Below, one piece after another: positions 46,466 to 55,635 of a stretch of DNA of 64,000 nucleotides (position 1 is its first letter; each line of letters begins with the position of its first letter). Position numbers and translations under genes: made by a program. The DNA is from Rhodoferax sp. PAMC 29310 (GTDB lineage Bacteria; Pseudomonadota; Gammaproteobacteria; Burkholderiales; Burkholderiaceae_C). The notes under the pieces are model-generated. The model worked only from the letters and a program-made list of their open reading frames with translations. It was not told where the DNA came from and did no database searches. The stretch lies in the NCBI RefSeq assembly GCF_017948265.1, contig NZ_CP072852.1, positions 3,100,001 to 3,164,000 of the forward strand, in the 5' to 3' direction.

Positions 46466-47251
46466 TTATATTTTCTTGCCCCGCTCCACCATCTCGCTGG
46501 CGAAGGCGATGAAGGCTTGCGCGCCTTTGCTTAGCGGATCAAACACCACGCCTGGCACGCCATAACTGGGGGCTTCGGCCAAGCGCACATTGCGAGGAAT
46601 GACGGTGTCAAACACCTTGCCGCCAAAGTGTGATTTGAGCTGCTCGCTCACCTGACTTTGCAGGGTAATGCGCGGATCAAACATGACGCGCAGCAATCCA
46701 ATGATGACCAGTTCCTTGTTCAAATTGGCGTGCACTTGCTTGATCGTGTTGACCAAATCAGTGAGCCCTTCCAGCGCAAAGTACTCACACTGCATGGGCA
46801 CTATCACGCCGTTGGCGCTGCACAAACCATTGAGAGTCAGCATTGACAGGCTGGGCGGGCAATCGATCAGGATGAAGTCATATTCGTCCACGACAGCGGC
46901 CAGCGCCGTTTTCATTCGGGTTTCACGCCGCTCCAGGCCCACCATCTCGATCTCAGCTCCGGCCAACTCCCGGTTAGCGCCCAGAATGTCATAGCTGCAC
47001 CCGGCGTCCACCAGTTTGGCACTTTTCACGCGGGCCTCTGCCACCGTGGCGGACTCGAGCAACACGTCATAAATGGTGAGTTCCAGCTTGCGCTTGTCCA
47101 CACCCGAGCCCATGGTCGCATTGCCCTGCGGGTCCAGGTCGACCATCAACACCCGTTGTCCGATCTTGGCCAAGCCCGCCGCCAGATTGAGCGTGGTGGT
47201 GGTTTTGCCAACGCCACCCTTTTGATTGGCAACGCAGAATATTTTGGCCAT
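46466..47251 (-). CDS. parA: Chromosome-partitioning ATPase ParA
   Basis: The 261-residue ATPase has the deviant Walker A KGGVGKTT (11-18), DLDPQGNATMGSG, and Walker B FILIDCPPSLS. It forms gradients on the nucleoid to move ParB-bound origins. It starts MAKIFCVANQ; no clear ribosome site is visible. A parS site lies 51 bases upstream. Confidence 0.97.
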   Translation of the reverse strand: MAKIFCVANQKGGVGKTTTTLNLAAGLAKIGQRVLMVDLDPQGNATMGSGVDKRKLELTIYDVLLESATVAEARVKSAKLVDAGCSYDILGANRELAGAEIEMVGLERRETRMKTALAAVVDEYDFILIDCPPSLSMLTLNGLCSANGVIVPMQCEYFALEGLTDLVNTIKQVHANLNKELVIIGLLRVMFDPRITLQSQVSEQLKSHFGGKVFDTVIPRNVRLAEAPSYGVPGVVFDPLSKGAQAFIAFASEMVERGKKI

Positions 47252-47301
47252 AAGGTAGGTACTTGAAAGAAAGAGTGAGAGATCGGGGAGAGCTTGCGGG
47301 A

Positions 47302-47317
47302 TGTTTCACGTGAAACA
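47302..47317. promoter_or_regulatory. parS site 1, perfect
   Basis: TGTTTCACGTGAAACA, the exact consensus palindrome bound by ParB, lies in the parA upstream region, where it may also regulate the par operon. Confidence 0.97.
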
Positions 47318-47341
47318 CCCCGCAAGTGTAAATTCAAGCGA

Positions 47342-47956
47342 CTAGCGCGACAGGGCCAATTTCACACCAAATCCAATCAAGAACAATCCTGCCACCTTTT
47401 CCAGCGTGCGAGAGATCATGGGATTGGCCCGCAGGCGCTCTGCCAGGTAGTGCGTCAGCAGCACCACGGTCAACCCGTAGCCAAAGGTCAGCGCAGCAAT
47501 GGTGGCCGCCATGACGCCAAAGGTCATCACACCCTGGTGGCGGACCGGATCGACAAACAAGGGGAAGAACGCCATATAGAACACGATCGCCTTGGGGTTG
47601 AGCAGCGTGATCATCATGGCCTGGCGCAGGTAGTGGTGCGGCTTGATGTGAATGATGGGGCCAGCGCCCGGTTTGGCCAGCAGCATCTTGGCGCCCAACC
47701 AGGCCAGGTAGCCAGCACCCGCCCACTGCACCGCCTGAAACGCCTTTGGGTAAGTGGCCAGCAGAGTCGCGACGCCTGCTACCGCCAGCCACAGCAAAAC
47801 CTGGTCACCGACGATGACACCCAGTGTGGCCGCCAAACCGCCGCGCACCGCACCCTTGCTGGTGGATGTGATCAAGGCCAGATTGCCCGGACCGGGAATC
47901 ATCAGAAACACAATGATGGCGACAACAAAAGCGCCGTAGTCTGCGATGCCGAACAT
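47342..47956 (-). CDS. LysE-family amino acid or metabolite exporter
   Basis: This 204-residue inner-membrane protein has six hydrophobic segments and the LysE/RhtB start VFLMIPGPGNLALITSTSKG, with GAGYLAWLGAKML and LNPKAIVFYMAFFP. Its substrate cannot be predicted. ATG 47956 is taken; a TTG at 47971 would add five residues. It lies between rsmG and parA on the same strand. Confidence 0.92.
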   Translation of the reverse strand: MFGIADYGAFVVAIIVFLMIPGPGNLALITSTSKGAVRGGLAATLGVIVGDQVLLWLAVAGVATLLATYPKAFQAVQWAGAGYLAWLGAKMLLAKPGAGPIIHIKPHHYLRQAMMITLLNPKAIVFYMAFFPLFVDPVRHQGVMTFGVMAATIAALTFGYGLTVVLLTHYLAERLRANPMISRTLEKVAGLFLIGFGVKLALSR

Positions 47957-48068
47957 GAGGAGGTCTTTCAAGTGGAGCGGGCGAGTTTAAGCGCCGCCAC
48001 CTGATTCTCAAACTATTTGGTGCCCTTCACCGTCTTGCAGCACCCGACCGGCGAGCCTGCAATTGCAC

Positions 48069-48749
48069 TCAGTGTGCGTCGGCTGCGCGCATCCAGATGA
48101 TGCAGCGCTCGGCATCCAGACCAGGCACGGTCAATTGTTCCACGTGAAACACATTCACGCTGGCGGGCAAGGCGGCCATTTCCTCGGCCGGGTTCTTGCC
48201 CTTCATGCCCATCCAGATACCGTTCTCTGCCAAGGCAGCCATCGACCATTGGGTGAAATCGACCAGCGAGGCAAAGGCGCGGGAGCTCACCACCGCGTAC
48301 TCGTCGGTGAGGTTTTCAACCCGCGCATGCACGCCACGCAAGTTGGGCAGCTTCAGCCCCAAAGCCACTTGCTGAATAAACGCCACCTTCTTGGCGACGG
48401 TATCCACGCAATCCACGGCAATGTCCGGGCAGCAAATGGCAATCACCGCGCCGGGCAAGCCCGCGCCTGACCCGACATCCAACAAGCGCAACTTGCCACT
48501 CGACGCCTCAGTCTGCGCCTGAATACCGGTACTCGCCAGTTGTGCGCGCAAGGGTGCAATCACAGCAAGACTATCCAACAAGTGGTGCGTCAGCATCTCG
48601 ACCGGGTTTCGCACGGCAGTCAGGTTGTAGACCTTGGTCCACTTCTCAATCAGTGCCATGTAGTCCAACAGTCGGGTGACCTGCTCATCACTCAAAGGCA
48701 AATTCAAAGCAGCCAAGCCCTGGCGCAGCTCAGCCTCCAGCGCCCGCAT
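48069..48749 (-). CDS. rsmG: 16S rRNA (guanine-527-N7)-methyltransferase
   Basis: The 226-residue enzyme methylates G527 of 16S rRNA. It has YNLTAVRNPVEMLTHHLLDSLA, the SAM loop LLDVGSGAGLPGAVIAI, and SSRAFASLVDF. The ATG shares its A with the mnmG stop TGA, showing coupling. A parS-like site (48136-48151) lies in its 3' end and encodes NVFHVEQ. Confidence 0.97.
   Translation of the reverse strand: MRALEAELRQGLAALNLPLSDEQVTRLLDYMALIEKWTKVYNLTAVRNPVEMLTHHLLDSLAVIAPLRAQLASTGIQAQTEASSGKLRLLDVGSGAGLPGAVIAICCPDIAVDCVDTVAKKVAFIQQVALGLKLPNLRGVHARVENLTDEYAVVSSRAFASLVDFTQWSMAALAENGIWMGMKGKNPAEEMAALPASVNVFHVEQLTVPGLDAERCIIWMRAADAH
48136..48151. promoter_or_regulatory. parS-like site 2, one mismatch, within rsmG
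   Basis: TGTTCCACGTGAAACA differs from the consensus at one base. Confidence 0.85.
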
Positions 48750-50779
48750 CAAGCTATTCCTGCTTCTGAGCCGGCCACTTCAGTCGCACCCTTCTCCGAC
48801 ACAAAGCCCTTGAACCGGCTCTTCTTCAGGTGAATCAGCAGCAGCGACACGGTGGCTGGCGTGATGCCTGAGATGCGGGACGCCTGCCCCAAGGTCTCTG
48901 GCTTGAACTTGTTCAGGGTCTGGCGCGCCTCGATGCTCAAGGCAGACACCTGCATGTAATCCAGCTCCGTGGGCAGTCTCATTTGCTCGTAATGGGAGGC
49001 GCGACTCACCTCCTCCCTCTGACGGTCGATGTAGCCCGAGTACTTGGCGACAATCTCCACCTGCTCAATCACCACAGCCGCCCTCACGGCATCTGCCGTG
49101 AGTTCAGCCTGTGTTTCACGTGAAACAGGGGTGGTCAACTCGGCGCTGGCGTACTTGCCACCGGCCAAGGTCATCAGGGCAGCGTAGGTCACATCAGGGC
49201 GGCGCAACAAGTCAGCCAAGCTGTATTCATGATCAATCGCCTTACCCAGCACACGTACGGCTTCAGCTTCATCCAGGTTTTTGGGGTTCACCCAAACGCT
49301 TTTCAGACGCTCTGTTTCACGTGAAACAGCATCCCGCTTCTTGCAGAAGGCGTCCCAACGGGCATCATCTACAAGGCCAAGCTTGCGGCCCGCCTCGGTC
49401 AGGCGGGCGTCGGCATTGTCTTCACGCAGTTGCAGACGAAACTCGGCCCGGCTGGTGAACATGCGGTAGGGCTCGCTCACGCCTTTGGTAATCAGGTCAT
49501 CCACCAACACCCCCAGGTAGGCTTCATCCCGGCCGGGCAGCCAGGTGTCCTGCGACCACTCGGTCTTGGCGCCCGCTTGCAGCGCAGCATTGGTGCCGGC
49601 GAACAGGCCTTGCGCGGCCGCTTCCTCGTAACCGGTGGTGCCGTTGATCTGGCCCGCAAAGAACAAGCCCTTGATGGCCTTGGTCTCGAAGCTGCTTTTG
49701 AGTTGCTGCGGGTCAAAGTAGTCGTACTCAATGGCGTAGCCGGGGCGCAGAATGTGCGCGTTCTCCAGGCCCACCATGGAGCGGACCAACTCATACTGAA
49801 TATCGAACGGCAAGCTGGTCGAGATGCCGTTGGGGTAGTACTCGTGTGTGGTCAGGCCTTCAGGCTCCAGAAAAATCTGGTGGCTGTCTTTGTCGGCAAA
49901 GCGGTTGACCTTGTCTTCCACACTTGGGCAATAGCGCGGGCCCACCCCCTCAATCACGCCGGTGAACATGGGGCTGCGGTCAAAGCCCCGGCGAATGATC
50001 TCGTGGGTGCGCTCATTGGTGTGCGTGGTCCAGCACGGCATTTGCGCCGGGTGCTGCTCGACTCGGCCCATGTAGCTGAACACCGGCATCTGCGGGCTCA
50101 TGCCGCCGGGCATGCCGTCGCCGGGCTGGGCCACACATTTGCTGAAATCAATGGTGCGACCATCCAGCCGCGGCGGTGTACCGGTCTTCAGGCGGCCTTG
50201 GGGCAGCTTCAGCTCTTTTAGGCGAGCACTCAGGGAAACAGCCGGCGGATCGCCCGCGCGGCCGGCCGCGTAGTTGTTCAGGCCCACATGAATCTTGCCG
50301 TCCAGAAAGGTGCCAGCGGTCAGCACCACGGTCTTGGCGCGAAACTGCACACCCACCTGCGTCACCGCGCCCACCACCCGGTCGCCCTCCACCATCAGGT
50401 CTTCCACCGCTTGCTGAAACAGCCAGAGGTTGGGCTGGTTCTCCAACCGGTGCCGAATGGCCGCTTTGTACAACACCCGGTCGGCTTGGGCGCGCGTGGC
50501 GCGAACAGCCGGGCCTTTGCTGGAATTAAGAATACGGAACTGAATACCGCTCTCGTCCGTGGCCGCCGCCATGGCACCGCCCAGTGCGTCCACCTCTTTC
50601 ACCAGATGGCCTTTGCCAATGCCGCCAATGGATGGGTTGCAGCTCATCTGCCCCAGCGTCTCGATGTTGTGGCTGAGCAGCAAAGTCTTGCAGCCCATGC
50701 GGGCGGCCGCCAAAGCAGCTTCGGTGCCGGCATGTCCGCCGCCGACAACAATAACGTCGAAATTTTCAGGATAAAGCAT
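48749..50779 (-). CDS. mnmG: tRNA uridine 5-carboxymethylaminomethyl modification enzyme
   Basis: The 676-residue FAD enzyme works with MnmE to modify wobble uridine 34 of some tRNAs. It has [41 protein letters not shown], the Cys in SKCVAQ-like region and LPTELDY near the end. It is longer than E. coli MnmG (629), with extra residues spread in the C-terminal half. Two perfect parS sites lie inside and each encodes VSRET. The rsmG gene follows. Confidence 0.97.
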   Translation of the reverse strand: MLYPENFDVIVVGGGHAGTEAALAAARMGCKTLLLSHNIETLGQMSCNPSIGGIGKGHLVKEVDALGGAMAAATDESGIQFRILNSSKGPAVRATRAQADRVLYKAAIRHRLENQPNLWLFQQAVEDLMVEGDRVVGAVTQVGVQFRAKTVVLTAGTFLDGKIHVGLNNYAAGRAGDPPAVSLSARLKELKLPQGRLKTGTPPRLDGRTIDFSKCVAQPGDGMPGGMSPQMPVFSYMGRVEQHPAQMPCWTTHTNERTHEIIRRGFDRSPMFTGVIEGVGPRYCPSVEDKVNRFADKDSHQIFLEPEGLTTHEYYPNGISTSLPFDIQYELVRSMVGLENAHILRPGYAIEYDYFDPQQLKSSFETKAIKGLFFAGQINGTTGYEEAAAQGLFAGTNAALQAGAKTEWSQDTWLPGRDEAYLGVLVDDLITKGVSEPYRMFTSRAEFRLQLREDNADARLTEAGRKLGLVDDARWDAFCKKRDAVSRETERLKSVWVNPKNLDEAEAVRVLGKAIDHEYSLADLLRRPDVTYAALMTLAGGKYASAELTTPVSRETQAELTADAVRAAVVIEQVEIVAKYSGYIDRQREEVSRASHYEQMRLPTELDYMQVSALSIEARQTLNKFKPETLGQASRISGITPATVSLLLIHLKKSRFKGFVSEKGATEVAGSEAGIA
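49112..49127. promoter_or_regulatory. parS site 3, perfect, within mnmG
   Basis: TGTTTCACGTGAAACA, exact consensus. Confidence 0.97.
49313..49328. promoter_or_regulatory. parS site 4, perfect, within mnmG
   Basis: TGTTTCACGTGAAACA, exact consensus, 201 bp from site 3. Confidence 0.97.
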
Positions 50780-50900
50780 GGTGATGAGTCTGTGGTGGGG
50801 GCGTGAGATAAGCAGCGCGCCCTGCGCCCGTAGGGGCTGAAGACCCCGATTTTACCGGCGTGGGCCATTTTTGGCTTGGCAGGCGGGCACAATGGCCCGC

Positions 50901-51476
50901 ATGAAAACTCTGATCTTCGCGGGCAGCACCCGCCAACACTCCTTCAACCGCCAACTGGCCGCCCAGGCCGCCACCCTCGCCCGCGCCGCTGGCGCCGAGG
51001 TCACGCTGCTGGAATTGTCCACGCTGGACATCCCTTTGTACAACGCAGACCTGGAAGCCCAAGGCACCCCAGCCGACGTGATTCGCCTCAAGCAATTGAT
51101 GTGGGAGCACCCGGCCTGGATCATTTGCTCACCCGAATACAACGGCAGCTACACCGCCTTGCTGAAGAACACCATCGACTGGGCCTCCAGCCCGGTCAAA
51201 GGCCACGCCGACTGGGCCAATGGCTTCAAACCATTTGAGGGAAAAGTGGTCGGCCTTCTGAGCGCCTCACCCGGTGGCCTGGGCGGTTTGCGCTCCCTCA
51301 GTCACTTGAATCCTTTGATGCAAAACATGCAATGCTGGATCGCTCCCAAGCAGTTCGCGCTGAACGGCGCCGGACAGGCTTTTGATGAACAAGGCCAGCT
51401 TAAGAGCGAAGCGCACCGCGCTAGCGTGCAGGCGGTGGTTGATCAGGTGTTGTGGGCCAGTTCACGGCTGGTCTGA
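50901..51476 (+). CDS. NADPH-dependent FMN reductase
   Basis: The 191-residue flavodoxin-fold protein has FAGSTRQHSFNRQLA at the phosphate loop, ICSPEYNGSYTALLKNTIDW for FMN binding, and LLSASPGGLGGLRSL, as in ChrR/YieF-type quinone reductases. ATG 50901 is the usual start (MKTLIFAGSTR); 50892 adds three residues. It diverges from mnmG. Confidence 0.92.
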   Translation: MKTLIFAGSTRQHSFNRQLAAQAATLARAAGAEVTLLELSTLDIPLYNADLEAQGTPADVIRLKQLMWEHPAWIICSPEYNGSYTALLKNTIDWASSPVKGHADWANGFKPFEGKVVGLLSASPGGLGGLRSLSHLNPLMQNMQCWIAPKQFALNGAGQAFDEQGQLKSEAHRASVQAVVDQVLWASSRLV

Positions 51477-51530
51477 CTTTTCCGGGCTCACGACGCCCTG
51501 ACCAAGGACCGGGAATCTCAACCGCCTTGT

Positions 51531-51600
51531 TCTTCCCCCCCTCTCCCCCAGCCCCTCTCCACCCCCGCCGGGGCGGAAAGGGGAGCTCAACAGCCGTTTG
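51531..51600 (-). repeat. Long repeat unit, inverted copy
   Basis: Read on the minus strand it has GGCTGTTGAGCTCCCC, a hairpin around CCCCGGCGGGGG and GAGAGGGGCTGGGGGAGAG, matching 51735-51780 in opposite orientation. Confidence 0.8.
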
Positions 51601-51682
51601 TGGCCAACGCTGTGTGCGGGGCTGAGTTCAAAGGGGAAGGCTAACTTTCTAAGTGGCCGGGGGCGGTCGAGGTTGAGGCCGC

Positions 51683-51790
51683 TCGATAAGGCGCAGCGAA
51701 TCTTCCAACATCCGACCAAATGTGGCTGTTGAGCGCCCTCTCTCGCCCGGCGGGGCGAGAGAGGGCTGGGGAGAGAGTGGGGGTTGCAGC
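51683..51790 (+). repeat. Long half of the composite repeat, copy 2
   Basis: It has CGATAAGGCGCAGCG, ACCAAATGTGGCTGTTGAGC and a hairpin CCCTCTCTCGCC-CGG-CGGGGCGAGAGAGGG. The same series is at 7229-7330. Confidence 0.85.
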
Positions 51791-51797
51791 GTAAGAA

Positions 51798-51856
51798 TTG
51801 CTACGTATTTAATAGCTATCTACGCATGTTTTATAAGCGCTACAGGCCAATAATGC
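51798..51856 (+). repeat. Dispersed short repeat, copy C
   Basis: TTGCTACGTATTTAATAGCT, ATCTACGCATGTTTTATAA, then GCGCTACAGGCCAATAA. Confidence 0.85.
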
Positions 51857-52021
51857 ATCCAGGCATTACAAAGCAGCCGGACAGCTTCAATGGGCAAGCC
51901 CCCCTATTTCACCCCAGCAATTACCCGCATTTGTCCTGCACTGGACAGCAAAAGAACCCACATCGGTTTACCCTTACCGGTTGAGCGCCACTACCTCGGC
52001 GCCAGTCACCCGGAGCACGTC

Positions 52022-52777
52022 ATGCAAATCCCTTCTCTTAAAGACCAGGTCAGCCCCGAAGAATGGGCGCTGCGCTGCGACCTCGCGGCCTGCTACCGGC
52101 TGGTGGCCGCCTACGGCTGGAGCGACTTGGTCTTCACCCATGTTTCGGCCCGCATCCCCGGCCCCGAGCACCACTTTCTGATCAACCCCTATGGAATGAT
52201 GTTTGACGAGATCACTGCGTCCAGCTTGGTCAAGATCGACCAGGATTGCAACAAGCTCAGTGAGTCGCCCTTTCCAGTCAACCCGGCCGGCTTCAACATC
52301 CACAGCTGTATTCATCAGGCGCGCGACGATGCGGGCTGCGTGCTTCACACCCACACCCGAGCGGGAGTTGCCGTCAGCGCGCAAAAGTGCGGCATATTGC
52401 CCATCAGCCAACAATCCACCTTTGTGCTCGGCTCGCTGGCCTACCATGACTATGAAGGCGTGGCCCTGCGCGACGACGAAAAGCCTCGCCTGCAGGCCGA
52501 CCTGGGTGATGCGAGCTATCTGATGCTGCGCAACCACGGTCTGCTCACTGTGGGCAAAGACATACCCACTGCGTTTCTCGCCATGTACACCTTTGAGAAC
52601 ACCTGCCGCATCCAGATTGACGCGCAAGCCGGTGGCGAACTCACGCTGGTTAACCCGGAGATCGTGGCCGGCATTGCCAGCGTCATGAAAGTCGCCACCG
52701 CCGGCATGGGCGCCGCACTGGCTTGGCCAGCACTCTTGCGCAAACTGGATCGAAGCAACCCCGGGTACAACACATGA
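52022..52777 (+). CDS. Class II aldolase/adducin-family protein
   Basis: The 251-residue protein has the aldolase II fold: THVSARIPGPEHHFLINPYG, the metal-site CVLHTHTRAG (His-x-His), and YLMLRNHGLLTVGKDI. Related enzymes are sugar-phosphate aldolases, epimerases or demethylases; this clade without a clear catalytic Glu pattern is often listed as hypothetical. CGGAG seven bases upstream supports ATG 52022. It overlaps the aldehyde dehydrogenase start by ATGA. Confidence 0.88.
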   Translation: MQIPSLKDQVSPEEWALRCDLAACYRLVAAYGWSDLVFTHVSARIPGPEHHFLINPYGMMFDEITASSLVKIDQDCNKLSESPFPVNPAGFNIHSCIHQARDDAGCVLHTHTRAGVAVSAQKCGILPISQQSTFVLGSLAYHDYEGVALRDDEKPRLQADLGDASYLMLRNHGLLTVGKDIPTAFLAMYTFENTCRIQIDAQAGGELTLVNPEIVAGIASVMKVATAGMGAALAWPALLRKLDRSNPGYNT

Positions 52778-54210
52778 ACTCCGCCTCAAGCACCGCTGAA
52801 CAGGGCCTGATTCAGACTGACTTGCAAGCCACGCTTGACCTGCAGCGGGCGGCCTACTTTTTGCAACCGGTACCCACGCTGGAGCAGAGACGCGCCGACC
52901 TGCTGCAGTTGCAAAAGTTCGTGCGCGAAAACAAAGACGGCCTGGTCGCCGCCATCAACGCCGACTACGGCAGTCGATCCAGCCACGAAACCCTGTTTGC
53001 GGAAATATTTCCTGCGCAGGACGCCATCAAACACACGCTGGGCCACCTCAAAAAATGGATGAAACCACAGCGCCGCCACGTTGACCTGCGCAACTTCCTG
53101 GGCGGAAAAAACCGCGTCATTCCACAGCCCCTGGGCGTGGTGGGCTGCATCGTGCCCTGGAATTTCCCCATCAACCTCAGCATCCTCCCGCTGGTCTACA
53201 TCTTTGCCGCCGGCAACCGGGCCATGGTCAAAATGTCGGAAAACTCCCGCCATCTGGCACGTTTTCTGGTCAACAAATCACCCGCCTATTTCCCACGCGA
53301 CAAGCTGGCCTTCTTTGACGAAATTGGCGGCGTCGGCATCGAGTTCTCCAAGCTCAAATTCGATCACCTGCTATTCACTGGCTCCGGCCAAACCGGCAAA
53401 GCCGTCATGGCGGCGGCCGCGCAAAACCTGTGCCCCGTGACGCTGGAATTGGGCGGCAAATCACCGGCCTTGGTCTGCGACGACTACCCTCTGCAAAAAG
53501 CCGCCGAGCGCCTGCTGTTTGTGAAGTTCCTGAACGCCGGCCAAATCTGCACCACGGTCGACTACCTCTACCTGCCCAAGGGCAAGACTGACGCGTTTGT
53601 GGCCGCCGCCAAAGCCATCGTCAGCCTGCGTTACCCCACCATCGCCGGCCCCGACTACACCGCCATCATTGACGACAAGTCCTTTCTGCGCCTCACCACC
53701 GCCCTGCAAGAAGCCGAGGCGGGCGGGGCCACGCTGGTGCAGCTCACCCCTGGCCCGCGCTGGGACGCAGCCACCCGCAAGATTGCCCCACACCTCGTGC
53801 TCAACGCCCCGGCGGACAGCGTGCTGCTCACCCGTGAGATTTTTGGCCCCATTCTGCCCATCAAGGAATACACCCGACTTGAAGACGCCGTGGCCACCAT
53901 TAACCAAGGCCCGCGCCCCCTGGCCTTCTACCCGTTCAGCAACGACTCAGCCACCATCGACATGCTGCTCACCCGCGTCATGTCAGGCGGAGTCACCGTC
54001 AATGACGCCCTCTTCCACCTCGCCCAACACGACCTGCCCTTTGGCGGCGTGGGCGACAGCGGCATGGGCCACTACCATGGCTATGAAGGCTTCATCACCT
54101 TCAGCAAGCTGCGTCCCGTGTTCTACCAGGCTGGTTGGAGCGCCCTCAAATTCATGTGGCCGCCCTACGGCAAATTCGCCACCAAGTACCTGGCGTTTTT
54201 GACTCGCTAA
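52774..54210 (+). CDS. Aldehyde dehydrogenase, coniferyl-aldehyde/class 3-like
   Basis: The 478-residue NAD(P)-dependent enzyme oxidises an aldehyde to an acid. It has GCIVPWNFPINLSILPL, FTGSGQTGKAVMAAAA, the catalytic Glu in VTLELGGKSPALV and Cys in LNAGQICTTVDYLYL. Coniferyl aldehyde dehydrogenase (CalB) and class 3 enzymes share this pattern and a hydrophobic C-terminus. It is coupled to the aldolase-family gene, suggesting a two-step pathway. Confidence 0.92.
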   Translation: MNSASSTAEQGLIQTDLQATLDLQRAAYFLQPVPTLEQRRADLLQLQKFVRENKDGLVAAINADYGSRSSHETLFAEIFPAQDAIKHTLGHLKKWMKPQRRHVDLRNFLGGKNRVIPQPLGVVGCIVPWNFPINLSILPLVYIFAAGNRAMVKMSENSRHLARFLVNKSPAYFPRDKLAFFDEIGGVGIEFSKLKFDHLLFTGSGQTGKAVMAAAAQNLCPVTLELGGKSPALVCDDYPLQKAAERLLFVKFLNAGQICTTVDYLYLPKGKTDAFVAAAKAIVSLRYPTIAGPDYTAIIDDKSFLRLTTALQEAEAGGATLVQLTPGPRWDAATRKIAPHLVLNAPADSVLLTREIFGPILPIKEYTRLEDAVATINQGPRPLAFYPFSNDSATIDMLLTRVMSGGVTVNDALFHLAQHDLPFGGVGDSGMGHYHGYEGFITFSKLRPVFYQAGWSALKFMWPPYGKFATKYLAFLTR

Positions 54211-54248
54211 AGCGAACGGGCCTGCCTGGACGCCAGGGTGCGACGAAA

Positions 54249-55541
54249 ATGGCGGGAATGCATACACACTCCCGCCCATCGCCGCAAGCGCCCCGCTGGG
54301 TCGCGCCCGCCCTGCTGACCCTCGCCGCGCTGGGCGGTTGTGCCTCTGCGCCACCTGTCGAGGCCCTAGCCCCTGTCATACCTGCGCCAGTCGTAGTCGC
54401 CGCGCCGGCCCCTGAGCCAGAGATCGACTCCGTCGCGAAATTCGCCCGCTGGGTGGCCGAGTTCAGCGTTTCAGCCCGCGCTGCCGGCATCACCGAGGCC
54501 ACGCTCCACCAGGCCTTTGACACCGTGCGACTCATTCCGCACGTCATCACCTCCGACAAGGCCCAGCCCGAGTTCACCCGCACCGTCTGGGCCTACCTGG
54601 ACACCGCCGTCTCGCCACAGCGCGTTGCCCGTGGGCAGACCCGGATGCGCAATCTGCCAGTCGAAGTTGATGGCGTGCCGGGGCGCTACGGCGTACCGAT
54701 GGAAATCCTGGCCGCCATATGGGGCATGGAAAGCAACTACGGCAGTTTTATGGGTGACATTCCCACCATCGACGCTTTGGCCACACTCGGTTTCGAAGGT
54801 CGGCGGGAAGACTGGGCGCGGGGCCAGTTGTTAGCAGCCCTCAAAATTCTACAAAGTGGTGACATTGCCCGCGTCGACATGATTGGCTCTTGGGCCGGCG
54901 CCATGGGCCAAACCCAGTTTCTGCCGTCCAACTATTTGGCCTATGCGGTCGATGCCGACGGTGATGGCCGTCGCGACATCTGGGGCAGCCTGCCCGACGT
55001 CATGGCCTCCACCGCCAACTTTCTGACCCGCTCAGGCTGGCAACGCGGTCAACCCTGGGGCGTGGAAGTGCGCCTGCCCACCGGCTTTGACTACGCCCGA
55101 GCCGACACGTCTCAGCCCGCATCCAACTGGGCCGCCGAGGGCGTACAAAGCATGGACGGCGAAACGTTGCCCGCTTTGACCAACGGCACCTTGTTGCTAC
55201 CCGCCGGTGCACGCGGCCCGGTCTTTCTGGTGGGCGTCAACTTTCGCACCATCCTGCGCTACAACAACTCCACCAGCTACGCCCTTGGGGTAAGCCTGCT
55301 GGCCCAGCGGCTGGCGGGCGGCCCCGCCGTGCAAACGGCGTGGCCGCGAGATCTGCAAGCCTTGACACGGACCCAATTGAAAAACCTGCAAACCGCGCTC
55401 AACACCCGCGGCTTTGACAGCGGCACGCCCGACGGCATCATGGGCCCCGCCACCCGCAGCGGCATTCGTGACTACCAACGCAGCCTCAGCCTGCCCGCCG
55501 ACGGCTACCCGACGCTAGAGTTGCTACAACGACTGCAGTGA
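54249..55541 (+). CDS. Lytic murein transglycosylase lipoprotein, MltB type with PG-binding domain
   Basis: This 430-residue protein has a lipoprotein signal (lipobox LGGC near residue 31), a linker rich in Ala/Pro, an SLT_2 (MltB) domain with catalytic Glu in WGMESNYGSF, GQTQFLPSNYLAYAVD, and a C-terminal PG_binding_1 domain (LKNLQTALNTRGFDSGTPDG, RSGIRDYQRSL). It cleaves peptidoglycan from the outer membrane. ATG 54249 has AGGGTG upstream; 54258 is possible. Confidence 0.92.
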   Translation: MAGMHTHSRPSPQAPRWVAPALLTLAALGGCASAPPVEALAPVIPAPVVVAAPAPEPEIDSVAKFARWVAEFSVSARAAGITEATLHQAFDTVRLIPHVITSDKAQPEFTRTVWAYLDTAVSPQRVARGQTRMRNLPVEVDGVPGRYGVPMEILAAIWGMESNYGSFMGDIPTIDALATLGFEGRREDWARGQLLAALKILQSGDIARVDMIGSWAGAMGQTQFLPSNYLAYAVDADGDGRRDIWGSLPDVMASTANFLTRSGWQRGQPWGVEVRLPTGFDYARADTSQPASNWAAEGVQSMDGETLPALTNGTLLLPAGARGPVFLVGVNFRTILRYNNSTSYALGVSLLAQRLAGGPAVQTAWPRDLQALTRTQLKNLQTALNTRGFDSGTPDGIMGPATRSGIRDYQRSLSLPADGYPTLELLQRLQ

Positions 55542-55635
55542 GTGGGGACGGGGGAAAACGCTCCTATTTGGATCACGATGAGGAGCACTCCAGGAAAAAT
55601 CCGTCGCCCCCATGCGTCTATGGTTCAATGCCTTT

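Larger units (their letters stand above)
51477..52021. other. Repeat-rich intergenic region
   Basis: No gene supported. It holds an inverted pair of GC-rich repeat units (51531-51600 and 51683-51790) and a short dispersed repeat (51798-51856), then 165 bases with no clear feature ahead of the aldolase gene. Confidence 0.7.

Noticed and set aside
50780..50900. The mnmG upstream gap as replication origin
   Set aside because: It is only about 120 bases, with no DnaA-box cluster or AT-rich unwinding stretch, and dnaA is not in the window.
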